Assembly (NCBI RefSeq): GCF_003814875.1 | Contig: NZ_RKQF01000001.1 | Location: 3,782,001 to 3,846,000, forward strand | Direction: 5' to 3' | DNA length: 64,000 nt | Source: Streptomyces sp. Ag109_O5-1 | GTDB lineage: Bacteria > Actinomycetota > Actinomycetes > Streptomycetales > Streptomycetaceae | Part shown: piece by piece, positions 52,931-61,238 of the stretch | How the letters are laid out: each line of letters starts with the position of its first letter | Numbering within the stretch: the stretch's first letter is position 1 | The notes under the pieces: generated by a model | What the model was told of the DNA's origin: nothing | Databases searched by the model: none | What the model saw: the letters and a program-made list of their open reading frames with translations, nothing else | Position numbers and translations under genes: made by a program

Positions 52931-53842
52931 ATGAGTACCGAGAGCGACATCCGCGAGTTCCTGGCCTCCCGCCGCGCCAAGATCACCCCGCAGCAGGCCG
53001 GGCTGCCCGCCTACGGCGGCAACCGGCGCGTGCCCGGCCTGCGCCGCGAGGAAGTCGCCCTGCTCGCCGGCGTCAGCATCGACTACTACGTCCGCCTGGA
53101 GCGCGGCCACCTCGCCGGAGCCTCCGAAGAAGTCCTCGACGCGCTCGCGAACGCCCTCCAGCTCGACGACGCCGAACGCGCCCACCTGCACGACCTGGCC
53201 CGCGCCGCCGCCCACCGCCCCACCCGTCGCACCCGGCGCCCCCGCGGCCCCCTGCCCGACAGCGTGCTGCGCGTCCTGCGCTCCATGGACGACTGCCCGG
53301 CCTTCATCCGCAACGGCCGCCTCGACGTCCTGGCCACCAACCCCCTCGGCCGCGCCCTGTACAGCCCGCTCTACGCCACCGGCGCACGCGAACCGGTCAA
53401 CATCGCCCGCTTCCAGTTCCTCGACCCCACCGGCCCCGACTTCTTCCCCCGCTGGGAGGAAGCCGTGAACACCACCGTCGCCCTGCTGCGTACCGAAGCC
53501 GGACGGGCCCCGCACGACACCGAGCTGACCGGGCTGATCGGCGAGCTCGTCACCCGCAGCGACGAGTTCCGCACCGCTTGGGCCAAGCACAACGTGCGCC
53601 TGCACCACACCGGCCGCAAAGCCTTCCACCACCCCGCCGTCGGCGAGATCACCCTCGACTTCGACGCCATGGAACTACCGGCCCAGCCGGGACTGACCCT
53701 GACCGCCTACAGCGCCGCCCCCGGCACCCCCGACCACGACACCCTGCGACTCCTCGCCACCTGGGCCGCCACCGAGCACGCCCCAGGTGCAGACGGACTC
53801 CCCGGCAAGTCGTCAACCGACACCACCTCTGGCAGGCGCTGA
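52931..53842 (+). CDS. XRE/MmyB-type transcriptional regulator
   Basis: The 303-residue protein has an N-terminal helix-turn-helix (VPGLRREEVALLAGVSIDYY near residue 36) and the large MmyB-like ligand-binding domain (CPAFIRNGRLDVLATNPLGRALY near 116, HHPAVGEITLDFDAMEL near 238; both partly quoted). Such regulators usually repress a divergent oxidoreductase gene, here the AKR/cupin/CMD operon. GGAAGG lies just before the ATG at 52931; a GTG 9 bp upstream is possible. The 212-bp intergenic region with the CMD gene must contain both promoters. Confidence 0.92.
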   Translation: MSTESDIREFLASRRAKITPQQAGLPAYGGNRRVPGLRREEVALLAGVSIDYYVRLERGHLAGASEEVLDALANALQLDDAERAHLHDLARAAAHRPTRRTRRPRGPLPDSVLRVLRSMDDCPAFIRNGRLDVLATNPLGRALYSPLYATGAREPVNIARFQFLDPTGPDFFPRWEEAVNTTVALLRTEAGRAPHDTELTGLIGELVTRSDEFRTAWAKHNVRLHHTGRKAFHHPAVGEITLDFDAMELPAQPGLTLTAYSAAPGTPDHDTLRLLATWAATEHAPGADGLPGKSSTDTTSGRR

Positions 53843-53917
53843 GAACGCCGATCCGACAGCGCTCGTCGCGCCCGGCATCAGCGGACTGTTCGATTCCTGC
53901 AGTGAGTCGAGTGCTGT

Positions 53918-53961
53918 CCAAACTCGTGTACAAGTGCTGTCGGTTCTCGTGAACAGAGCCA
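53918..53961 (-). repeat. Right terminal inverted repeat of the cargo element
   Basis: Read on the minus strand it begins TGGCTCTGTTCACGAGAACC like the left end. It is followed directly by the second copy of GGCCGG. Confidence 0.9.
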
Positions 53962-53967
53962 GGCCGG

Positions 53968-54403
53968 GGTGGACCGGACCTTCCTGTACCGGCACCGGGA
54001 TCTGCTCGCCCTTGTTCACGCCGCCGAGCTCGAGCCGCCTGAGCAGGACCCGTCGTCGGGTGCCTCCGCGGTGAGTAGGGCCTCGCTGCAGGCAGATCTC
54101 GCGAACGCGCAGGCCCGCACCGTCCGCCTGTCCGCACGAATTCGGCAGTTGGAGAGGCGCTTGTCTCAGGAACTGGGCGAGCAGGCCTGGCGCGAGTCCG
54201 GCCTTGGCGCTCCAACCGACATCGAGGAGCTGCAACGAACGATCACGAGACTCGAGCAGCGTAACGTCGAATTGACCGAGGCGCTGGAAGAGAGCAAGGC
54301 CGATCTGAAGGCAGCCCGGGAAGCCAATCGTGAACTGACCCGGACCCTCAACCAGCGTGGAGACCGGAACCAGGACGCACCCGCCGGCAGTAAAGCTGGA
54401 TGA
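53968..54403 (+). pseudogene. Second DUF6262/TnpC-like gene, 3' part
   Basis: The frame continues the interrupted gene as VDRTFLYRHRDLLALVHAAE, then a coiled coil (RIRQLERRLSQELGEQAW, LEQRNVELTEALEESKADL) to the TGA at 54401-54403. It matches the intact copy at 46271-46786 along its length. An internal start is unlikely, so the product is probably not made. Confidence 0.85.
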
Positions 54404-54562
54404 GGCCCCGGGGCGGGCCCGTCACAGATCTGTCCTCCCACTCCGGGGACCAGGACGGTTGGTTTGTGGACAGGGGTGAGAACTGACCGATGACCGCTCT
54501 CAGCCTTGGCCCAGGAAAGTCAGGGGCGCGGTGACATTACGTGAAGGCCGGTGCCGCCGACG

Positions 54563-55477
54563 TCAGTTGACAGGTTGGGGCCGGTCGGCACTCAGGTGGG
54601 CGGTGAGGAAGCTGGCGGCGCGGTCCAGTGCGGCATCCGCCTCGTCGAGACGGCCGTAGTGGAGCTGGAAGACATGAGGGAGGCCAGGCCCGACCTCGAG
54701 CGTGACCTCGACGTCGTCGGCGCCCGCACGGCCGGCCAGCCGGACCGCGTCGTCGAGCAGCACCTCGTTCGCCCCTACCTGCACGAGCAACGGCGGCAGC
54801 CCGGTGAGGTCGGCGAACAACGGGCTGGCCAGGGGATGCGCCCGGTCGCCCGCACCGACGTAGTGATCGGCGAGGGCGCGCAGGTCGGCCTCGATGAAGA
54901 GGGGGTCGGCGTCCTGCTTGGCACGCATGCTTTCACCGGCGAGGGTGAGGTCGACCCACGGGGAGAAGACGACCACGGCCGCTGGTTGCGGCAGTCCGGC
55001 GTCCCGGGCTGCGAGGAGCGTGGCGATGCTCAGGCCGCCGCCGGCGGAGTCACCAGCCACGACGAGGTTGCGTGGGTCGATGCCCGCGTCCAGCAGCTCG
55101 CGATACGCCGCGAGCCCGTCGTCGACGGCCGCCGGGAAGGGATGTTCGGGAGCCAGCCGGTAATCCACCGACACCGCGCGCAAACCGAGGCGGCGGGCCA
55201 GTTCACCGACCAGCCCTTCATGGGTGTCCGGTGAGCCGACGACGTAGCCGCCACCGTGCAGGTAGAGCAGCCGGCCCCGGCCGGAGACTTCGGCCGGCTC
55301 CAGCTCCAGGGCCGGCCGTCCACCCAGAACGGTCTGGCGGGTGACCACGCCCGCTTCAGCGGGCCGGGTGAGAGCCGCGCTGAATCCGCTGCGTTGTTCC
55401 GCCACCGTGGGGGGCGTCTCGCTCCGGGGGGCGGAACGGAGCATGGCGTCCAGGGCGTCGCGCTCGGATCGGGACAT
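54563..55477 (-). CDS. Alpha/beta hydrolase of the hormone-sensitive lipase family
   Basis: The 304-residue enzyme shows the oxyanion-hole motif LLYLHGGGYVVG near residue 70, YRLAPEHPFPA, the nucleophile elbow GDSAGGGLS near 142, and a C-terminal histidine in LPHVFQLH. This is the HSL/acetyl-hydrolase esterase group. No signal peptide is visible, so it is cytoplasmic. It lies within the island with gaps of 160-220 bp on each side, probably as a single-gene unit. Confidence 0.92.
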   Translation of the reverse strand: MSRSERDALDAMLRSAPRSETPPTVAEQRSGFSAALTRPAEAGVVTRQTVLGGRPALELEPAEVSGRGRLLYLHGGGYVVGSPDTHEGLVGELARRLGLRAVSVDYRLAPEHPFPAAVDDGLAAYRELLDAGIDPRNLVVAGDSAGGGLSIATLLAARDAGLPQPAAVVVFSPWVDLTLAGESMRAKQDADPLFIEADLRALADHYVGAGDRAHPLASPLFADLTGLPPLLVQVGANEVLLDDAVRLAGRAGADDVEVTLEVGPGLPHVFQLHYGRLDEADAALDRAASFLTAHLSADRPQPVN

Positions 55478-55694
55478 GGGAAACCTCTATCGGCCAGAAG
55501 GACAGCACGTCGCAGCGGGACCGGCATCGGCCCCGGGTTCGCACGTGCTGGAGGATCGCGTTGATCACTGGTCGATGCTCACGCCACCGGGCGCAAGGCC
55601 GGGGTGTACGCCGGCAGTACCGGGAGGGCGCGTGCACCTGTCCCGGTAAGGGGACGTATCGGGGTTGTGGCAGCGTGAAGTGGTGGTGCGGGGT

Positions 55695-56381
55695 TCAGGA
55701 TCCGGTGCTGTAGCGCTTGAGCATGAGGGCGACGGCTTCGTCCACGATCGCGGGATCAGTGGGGCTGGGCGGGACGAAGTCGGTCCGTACGAGTTGAGGC
55801 CACAGCAACTGGCTGCAGATCATGCCGAGGAACTGCTCGGCCACGACGCATGCGGACTGCGGCTGTCCGTCGGCCGAACGGAAGTCGAGTGTGCCGGCGT
55901 GTGCTTCGGCCTCCAGGTAGTCGCGGAGCCGGTCGAAGAAGGGTCCGCGGTCGATGGCGAAGCCGGTGCCGACGATGTCGGCGAGTTCCGGCATCTGGGG
56001 AAGCTCGGTGATGATGAGCCGGCACAGCGCCGCCGTGCCGGGCCGCGCGACCAGGCAGGCGTAATCGCGGCCGATGTGGTCCAGACCGAACCGGGGATCA
56101 CCGGGCGGTGGCGGTGCGGCGTACTGCACGTCCAGCTGCCATTGTTCGGAGGTGACGGCCGCGAACAGCGCGGCCTTTGTGGGGTACCGCTTGAAGAGGG
56201 TGCCGGTGGAGACGCGGGCCTCCTTGGCGATCTGGGCCAGGGAGGTCTTGTCGTATCCCCGGGCGAGGAAGAGGTCGCGGGCGGCGCGGATGATGCGGGC
56301 GCGGTTCTCCGCTTTGATCTGCGCGTGATACCCGGCCTGGCACGTGTCGCCACCGGTTTCCGCTCGGTCCTCCACCGACAT
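55695..56381 (-). CDS. TetR-family transcriptional regulator
   Basis: The 228-residue protein has the TetR DNA-binding domain at its N-terminus: ARIIRAARDLFLARGYDKTSLAQIAKEARVSTGTLFKRYPTK (key part LAQIAKEARVSTGTLFKRY). A helical ligand-binding domain with an added acidic leader of about 20 residues before KAENRARI follows. It is downstream of an SDR gene in the same direction with a 41-bp gap, so likely cotranscribed. Two palindromic sites before the SDR gene are candidate operators, implying autoregulation. Confidence 0.92.
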   Translation of the reverse strand: MSVEDRAETGGDTCQAGYHAQIKAENRARIIRAARDLFLARGYDKTSLAQIAKEARVSTGTLFKRYPTKAALFAAVTSEQWQLDVQYAAPPPPGDPRFGLDHIGRDYACLVARPGTAALCRLIITELPQMPELADIVGTGFAIDRGPFFDRLRDYLEAEAHAGTLDFRSADGQPQSACVVAEQFLGMICSQLLWPQLVRTDFVPPSPTDPAIVDEAVALMLKRYSTGS

Positions 56382-56422
56382 ACCTAACGTCCCTCGCCCG
56401 TTTCCCGGCCACGTCCTCGCTG

Positions 56423-57184
56423 TCAGAGGACGGTCTGGCCGCCGTCCAGGATAAGGTCCTGGCCCACCGCGAAGGCGGAGGCGTCGGAGGCCAGGTACAC
56501 GACGGCTTCCGCGACCTCCTCCGGCAGACCCATGCGGCCCAGCGGGATGCCGGCGCTGATCCCCTCCAGGACCGCCGCCTGGACCGCGGGGTCCTCGATC
56601 CCGAGCTTGGCGTAGAGCGGGGTGTCCACCGGGCCGGGGCTGACCGCGTTGAACCGGATGCCGTGCGATTTGAGCAGGTCCGCGTTCCACGACCGCATCA
56701 GGGAGCTGAGAGCCGCCTTCGTCGCGGCGTAGGCGTTCGCCTGCCCGTAGCCGCCGTGCACGCTGGCGGACGCGTTGAGGATGACCGAGGACGGGTTGGC
56801 CAGCACCGGCACCAGGGCCTGCGTCAGGAAGAAGACGCTCTTGACGTTGATGTCGAAGAGCCGGTCGTAGCTGTCCTCCGTGTGGTCCTCGAACGACCGC
56901 CAGTCCGAGACGCCGGCGTTCAGGAACGCCACGTCCAGCCCCCCGAAGTGCTCACCCACCTGCTTGGCCAGGCCGCGCTGCGCATCGAGATCGCAGGCGT
57001 CGGCCTGCACCACCGGCACCTTGTCCCCGAGGACCTGCCGCGCCCTGTCGATGCTGGCCGGGGTCACGCCCGTGACCAGCACGTCGGCCCCCTCCGCGAG
57101 GAACCGCTGCGCGGTCTCCAGACCGATCCCGCTCGTGCCGCCGGTGATGAGGGCGCGCTTGCCCGCAAGACGAGTCATGTTCAT
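56423..57184 (-). CDS. Short-chain dehydrogenase/reductase
   Basis: The 253-residue enzyme is a classical SDR with cofactor motif ITGGTSGIG near residue 14, FLNAGVS near 87, catalytic serine in LNASASVHGG, and YAATK near 151, ending AVGQDLILDGGQTVL. The substrate is unknown. ATG at 57184 has AAGGA only 3 nt upstream; ATG at 57178 gives better spacing. It heads an operon with the TetR gene and is preceded by two 20-bp palindromes. Confidence 0.93.
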   Translation of the reverse strand: MNMTRLAGKRALITGGTSGIGLETAQRFLAEGADVLVTGVTPASIDRARQVLGDKVPVVQADACDLDAQRGLAKQVGEHFGGLDVAFLNAGVSDWRSFEDHTEDSYDRLFDINVKSVFFLTQALVPVLANPSSVILNASASVHGGYGQANAYAATKAALSSLMRSWNADLLKSHGIRFNAVSPGPVDTPLYAKLGIEDPAVQAAVLEGISAGIPLGRMGLPEEVAEAVVYLASDASAFAVGQDLILDGGQTVL

Positions 57185-57203
57185 TGTTCCTTGCCGAGTC
57201 GAA

Positions 57204-57274
57204 GGTGAGTCGATTGACTTACCTTTTTGAAGGTAGCTCCCGCGCTACCTCTATGGCAAGTCGATCCACTTACC
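57204..57274 (-). promoter_or_regulatory. Two palindromic operators of the SDR-TetR operon
   Basis: GGTGAGTCGATTGACTTACC (57204-57223) and GGCAAGTCGATCCACTTACC (57255-57274) are related imperfect 20-bp palindromes sharing AAGTCGAT and ACTTACC. Their centres are 51 bp apart. They lie 20-90 bp upstream of the SDR start and are the expected size for TetR dimers. Confidence 0.7.
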
Positions 57275-57439
57275 TTAAGGACCTGAAGCGGTCCGGCACT
57301 GCCGGAGAAGGTGGCCGGCACCGACTCAAGGACATGGCGCCGCCGTCTGCGACGAGCCAGCCGATGCTGGCTTTCCCAGCGCCGGGCGACCCCGCAAGGT
57401 GGTGGAGGTGAGGCGCCGCTGGGCGACCATGCGGGCACA

Positions 57440-57660
57440 GCAGTGGCGTCCACCGGCGAGGACCTGGCGCCGCGCGGTGTTCGCGTGAACACCGTCTCCC
57501 CGGGCGTCGTAGCCAGTCGGCTGTGGAGCGGACCCGGACGGTTTCGGCGGCAAGGTCGCCGCCACACTCGATGTCGGCCACGGCGACCAGCTCGCAGGCC
57601 TGCCCGGGCAGGCCTGCATCGCCTCGGGGCGCCTACGGCGCGCCCCTTACCTGATCGGGT
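57440..57660 (+). pseudogene. SDR C-terminal fragment, frameshifted
   Basis: One frame reads LAPRGVRVNTVSPGVVASRLW and a second frame continues GFGGKVAATLDVGHGDQLAG then LPGQAGIASG. Together these are the segment after the SDR active site. The N-terminal part and C-terminus are absent, so it is a relic of another dehydrogenase gene near the right island border. Confidence 0.55.
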
Positions 57661-57762
57661 GATAGCGCCACACCTGTTGCACGAGATAGCGTCCTTCGTA
57701 CTGCTGCTGAGCTGCACTGATCCTCACCGGATCACGCTGCACGACGGTTGACCCCGCTAGAA

Positions 57763-58427
57763 GCTGCCACTACGTGGCCGGCTTCGACGTCCCCAACCAC
57801 CTGGCCCTGGACCGCACCGGCCGCGTCTACAGCGAGCCCGGCCGCGCGGCCGTCGTCGGCAACTACGACGGCGACCCCGACCGGGCCGGCGCGCTGCTGG
57901 TCTTCCGGTCCGAGGAGCTGTCGTACGACCGCAGGGACGTCACGGCGGTCAAGCGGATCCTGGCCGAACGCTTCGCCGGGATGGGCTGGGAGCTCCCCGC
58001 CGTCCTCAAGGCGCTCGAAGAGGCCGACGACGTCTACTTCGACGCGATCGCCCAGATCCATGTCGACCGGCTGGTCAAGGGGCGGGTGGTCCTGCTCGGG
58101 GACGCCGGATACGGGGCGACCATGGGCGGGATGGGGACCGGGGTGGCGATCGTCGGGGCGTATGTCCTCGCCGGTGAACTCGCGCTCGCGGGCGGTGACT
58201 TCCGTGTCGCGTTCGCGGAGTACGAGTCCCGGATCCGGGACTTCGCCAAGGGCTGCCAGAAGATCTCGGGGAACGCGGGCCCGTTCTTCGCCCCGCCGAC
58301 CGAGCGGCGCATCCGCAGCCGGGACCGGATGTACCGGCTGCTCGCCTCCCGCCCGCTGGCCCGCTTCTTCAAGCGGATGACCGAGAAGGCGGCGACCGAC
58401 ATCAAGCTGCGGGAGTATCCCTTCTGA
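57763..58427 (+). pseudogene. FAD-dependent monooxygenase, 3' half
   Basis: From CHYVAGFDVPNHLALDRTG onward the frame is the C-terminal half of the monooxygenase begun at 41966. It contains the second FAD motif VVLLGDAGYGATMGGMGTG near the middle and ends KAATDIKLREYPF. A GTG at 57774 keeps the frame open, but the product would lack the Rossmann FAD-binding start. The 3' end overlaps the convergent thiD gene by 26 bp. Confidence 0.85.
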
Positions 58428-59217
58428 GCCCCGTCCCTAGGGCCCAGCCGTGGTCCACGGGCCCGATCCCGGCGCCGAGCGCGAACCCGGCCGCGATCGC
58501 CCCGGTGACGTACTCCTTGGCCGCCGCCACCGCCTCCGGCACGGACCGCCCCTTCGCGAGCTGCGACGCGATCGCCGACGCGAGGGTGCAGCCCGTGCCG
58601 TGCGTGTGCCGGTTGTCGTGCCGGGGAGCGCGCAGCAGGTGCTCGTCGGTGCCGTCCGTGAGCAGGTCGACGGCTTCGCCGGGGAGATGACCGCCCTTGA
58701 TCAGCACCCACTTCGGTCCGTACGACAGCACGGCCGCCGCGGCCCGTCGTAGATCCGCCTCGGACTCGACGTGTACGCCGGTGAGTTGGGCCACCTCGTC
58801 GAGGTTCGGGGTGGCGACGGTGGCAAGCGGGAGGAGCCTGGTGCGGACCGAGTCCAGGGCGGAGGCGGCGAGCAGCGGGTCGCCGTGCTTGGAGACCCCG
58901 ACCGGGTCGACGACCACCGGCGCGTCGGTCCCGGCGATCAAGTCCGCGACCGTCTCGACCAGTTCGGCCGAGGCGAGCATCCCGGTCTTCACGGCGTCGA
59001 CGCCGATGTCGTCGACGACACTGCGGTACTGGGCCCGGACGGCCTCGACCGGAAGCTCCCAAGCGCCCTGAACGCCCTGGGAGTTCTGCGCGGTGACCGC
59101 GGTGAGCACGCTCATGCCGTGCACACCGAGCGCGAGCATGGTCTTCAGATCGGCCTGGATCCCGGCCCCGCCGCCGGAGTCGGAACCCGCGACCGTCAGC
59201 ACGCGCGGGACGCTCAT
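58402..59217 (-). CDS. thiD: Hydroxymethylpyrimidine/phosphomethylpyrimidine kinase
   Basis: ThiD phosphorylates hydroxymethylpyrimidine twice for thiamine synthesis. The 271 residues start MSVPRVLTVAGSDSGGGAGIQADLK (ribokinase-fold start, quoted in part: TVAGSDSGGGAGIQ), with VVVDPVGVSKHGDPLL near residue 98 and the anion-hole HTHGTGCTLASAIA near 206. Its ATG overlaps the thiL stop (ATGA). The convergent monooxygenase tail overlaps its last codons. Confidence 0.96.
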   Translation of the reverse strand: MSVPRVLTVAGSDSGGGAGIQADLKTMLALGVHGMSVLTAVTAQNSQGVQGAWELPVEAVRAQYRSVVDDIGVDAVKTGMLASAELVETVADLIAGTDAPVVVDPVGVSKHGDPLLAASALDSVRTRLLPLATVATPNLDEVAQLTGVHVESEADLRRAAAAVLSYGPKWVLIKGGHLPGEAVDLLTDGTDEHLLRAPRHDNRHTHGTGCTLASAIASQLAKGRSVPEAVAAAKEYVTGAIAAGFALGAGIGPVDHGWALGTGLRRDTPAA

Positions 59218-60179
59218 GACTCGATGTCCCCGAAGTGGTCCCAGCCGCCCTTGCTGGTCCAGGGCGCGCCGTCGACGGTCACCTGGGGCAGCGCGGACGG
59301 GTTGAGGACCTCGCCGATGACCTTCCAGCGGGCGGGCAGCTTCACGTCCTGGGGGAAGGTCGCCACGATCGCGTGGTCCTCTCCCCCGGTCAGCACCCAC
59401 TGGATGGGGTCGACGCCGACGGCCTGGCCGATGTCGTTCATCTGGGTCGGGATGTCGATCGCGCCGGAGCGGATGTCGATACGGACCTTGCTGGCCTCGG
59501 CGATGTGCCCGAGATCGGCGATCAGCCCGTCGCTCACATCGCACATCGCGGTCGCGCCGAGGGCGGCGGCGGCCGGGCCCGCGTGGTACGGCGGCTCGGG
59601 CCGGCGGTGGGCCTCCACGAAGGCGCGCGGCGAGCGGAAGCCCCGGGAGAGCACCGCGTAGCCGGCCGCGGACCAGCCCAGCCAGCCCGTGACGGCCACC
59701 AGGTCGCCGGGCTGGGCGCCGGCCCGGGTGACCGGCTCCTGGTTGCGCAGATCGCCGAGCGCGGTGATCGACACCATGATCGTGTCGCCGCGGACCACGT
59801 CGCCGCCGACCACCGAGGCGCCGGCCACCTGGCACTCGTCGCGGATGCCGTCCATCAGCTCGCTGGGCCAGGTCACGGGCAGTTCGGCGGGCACGACCAG
59901 GCCGAGCAGCAGGGCGGTCGGCACGGCGCCCATGGCGGCGATGTCGGCGAGGTTCTGTGCGGCGGCCTTGCGGCCCACGTCGTAGGCCGTGGACCAGTCA
60001 CGGCGGAAGTGCCGGCCCTCCAGCAGGATGTCGGTGCTCGCCACGACCCGGCGGTCGGGCGCGGCGACCACCGCGGCGTCGTCGCCCGGGCCGACCCGGA
60101 CCGCCGGAGTGGTGGTCAGACGGGAGGTGAGCTCCCTGATGAGCCCGAACTCACCTAGCTCACCAACAGTGCCCTTCAT
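59214..60179 (-). CDS. thiL: Thiamine-monophosphate kinase
   Basis: ThiL makes thiamine diphosphate from thiamine monophosphate and ATP. The 321 residues contain GEFGLIRELTSRL at the start, the metal-binding VGPGDDAAVV near residue 32, STDILLEGRHFRRDW near 48, and CDVSDGLIADLGH near 212, all ThiL hallmarks. ATG at 60179 (MKGTVGELGEF) is the usual start. It is the first gene of thiL-thiD. I saw no TPP riboswitch in its short leader. Confidence 0.96.
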   Translation of the reverse strand: MKGTVGELGEFGLIRELTSRLTTTPAVRVGPGDDAAVVAAPDRRVVASTDILLEGRHFRRDWSTAYDVGRKAAAQNLADIAAMGAVPTALLLGLVVPAELPVTWPSELMDGIRDECQVAGASVVGGDVVRGDTIMVSITALGDLRNQEPVTRAGAQPGDLVAVTGWLGWSAAGYAVLSRGFRSPRAFVEAHRRPEPPYHAGPAAAALGATAMCDVSDGLIADLGHIAEASKVRIDIRSGAIDIPTQMNDIGQAVGVDPIQWVLTGGEDHAIVATFPQDVKLPARWKVIGEVLNPSALPQVTVDGAPWTSKGGWDHFGDIES

Positions 60180-60385
60180 TGTGCTTGCGCCCCTTCTGTG
60201 CCTTGCCGTGCCCGCTCGCGCGTCATCGTCGTCCTGGATACGGTCGAGGTGACCGTCAACTTCTGTCCTGCCTGCACCCTGGCGCGCAAGCCCCTGTCCG
60301 CGCAGGTCTCCCCGCGGTGAGCGACGACGCGATACCGTGGCGTTCCTTTTCCCCACATGATCCTCGTGGCCGCCCTGGAGGTTCC

Positions 60386-60619
60386 GTGGTACAGGCGTAC
60401 ATCCTGATCCAGACGGAGGTCGGCAAAGCGTCGACCGTCGCCGAGATCATCAGCAAGATCCCTGGAGTGATCCAGGCCGAGGATGTGACAGGACCGTACG
60501 ACGTCATCGTGCGCGCGCAAGCGGAGACCGTCGACGAACTCGGCCGGCTCGTGGTCGCGAGAGTCCAGCAAGTGGATGGCATCACGCGTACCCTGACCTG
60601 CCCGGTCGTCCATCTGTAG
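60386..60619 (+). CDS. Stand-alone Lrp/AsnC ligand-binding (RAM) domain protein
   Basis: The 77-residue protein VVQAYILIQTEVGKASTVAE ... TGPYDVIVRAQAE is the effector-binding (RAM) domain of Lrp/AsnC regulators without a DNA-binding part. Such small proteins bind amino acids and are conserved beside thiL in actinobacteria. GGAGG precedes the GTG by 5 nt. It is divergent from thiL. Confidence 0.92.
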   Translation: MVQAYILIQTEVGKASTVAEIISKIPGVIQAEDVTGPYDVIVRAQAETVDELGRLVVARVQQVDGITRTLTCPVVHL

Positions 60620-60639
60620 CCCCCGTCTACGCTTGGCCG

Positions 60640-61128
60640 GTGAACTTCTTCCGTCACCGGCCATTCGGTCTGCCCGCGCTCGCCCTGCTGACGATCGCGG
60701 CGGCGGGCTGCTCATCAGCAGACGACGGCCCGTCGGCGACGGTTCCCCACCCGGGGGCGGCGGTTACGAAGCTGTGCCGGCACCTCGACGAGGTGCTGCC
60801 GACGAAGGTCGACAAGCTGAGCCGACGTGATCCGGAACCGGCCTCTCCGCTGACCGCCGGCTGGGGTGGCGACCCGGCGATCATACTGCGGTGTGGTGTG
60901 GATCGGCCTGCGAAGATGTCCGACCCCGAAGCCGACGGGGTCGAGGTGAACGGGGTCGGGTGGCTGCTGGAACAGCGGTCGGACAAATCATTCCGGTTCA
61001 CCACGACGTTGCGGAAGGCGTATGTCGAGGTGACGATTCCGGCGGGGCGGACCGTGGATGGCATGGCGCCGTTGGTGAGTCTGGCGCCCGCCGTCAAGAA
61101 GGCGATTCCGGAGGGGATCGCCGACTAG
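60640..61128 (+). CDS. DUF3515 family lipoprotein
   Basis: The 162-residue protein has a lipoprotein signal peptide: basic start MNFFRHRP, hydrophobic core, and lipobox IAAAGCSS with the acylated cysteine at residue 24. The rest, with CRHLDEVLPTKV and a second Cys in LRCGVDRP, matches DUF3515, an extracytoplasmic family common in actinobacteria with unknown role. It starts with GTG, 20 bp after the Lrp-like gene, probably one operon. Confidence 0.88.
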   Translation: MNFFRHRPFGLPALALLTIAAAGCSSADDGPSATVPHPGAAVTKLCRHLDEVLPTKVDKLSRRDPEPASPLTAGWGGDPAIILRCGVDRPAKMSDPEADGVEVNGVGWLLEQRSDKSFRFTTTLRKAYVEVTIPAGRTVDGMAPLVSLAPAVKKAIPEGIAD

Positions 61129-61170
61129 GCGCCGTGGGCGGACCGGTCGACTGTCGGCCCACGGTGCGTT

Positions 61171-61238
61171 GTGGCCGGTCGCGCCCACGCGGCGGTAGCC
61201 GCATATTCAATACGGCCCCGCGCCCCTTTCGGGGCGCT
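61171..61238 (-). repeat. Copy B of the 67-bp dispersed hairpin repeat, 3' of ddl
   Basis: Nearly identical to 29471-29537, from GTGGCCGGTCGCGCCC to TTTCGGGGCGCT, and directly adjacent to the ddl stop. The terminal hairpin GCGCCCC-tttc-GGGGCGC likely ends transcription of ddl and possibly of the convergent lipoprotein gene. Confidence 0.72.

Larger units (their letters stand above)
50876..53961. mobile_element. 3,086-bp cargo element with 44-bp inverted repeats and no transposase
   Basis: Both ends begin TGGCTCTGTTCACGAGAACC and stay identical for 28 bp, then match to 44 bp with two mismatches. GGCCGG lies directly outside each end (50870-50875 and 53962-53967). Deleting the element and one copy leaves 131 plus 436 nt, an intact 189-codon tnpC frame. 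The interior has four cargo genes and no transposase or recombinase. An alternative reading sets GGCTCT tips with 8-bp AGGCCGGT/AGGCCGGG flanks, which would recall ISL3-type ends. Confidence 0.88.
42537..57762. mobile_element. 15.2-kb island inserted in an FAD monooxygenase gene
   Basis: The two ends lie exactly where the monooxygenase reading frame breaks and resumes; 571 plus 665 nt rejoin to 412 in-frame codons. Just inside the borders, CTTCTCTTGGGGT (42539-42551) and ACCCCGCTAGAAG (57751-57763) form a weak inverted repeat (10 of 13 positions). The interior holds tyrosine recombinases, fragments and metabolic cargo, so it is probably a composite built by several insertions. The exact border could move by one to three bases. 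Confidence 0.75.

Noticed and set aside
60180..60385. TPP riboswitch upstream of thiL-thiD
   Set aside because: I could not find the CUGAGA/GAGAU core motifs in the short leader on the thiL side.
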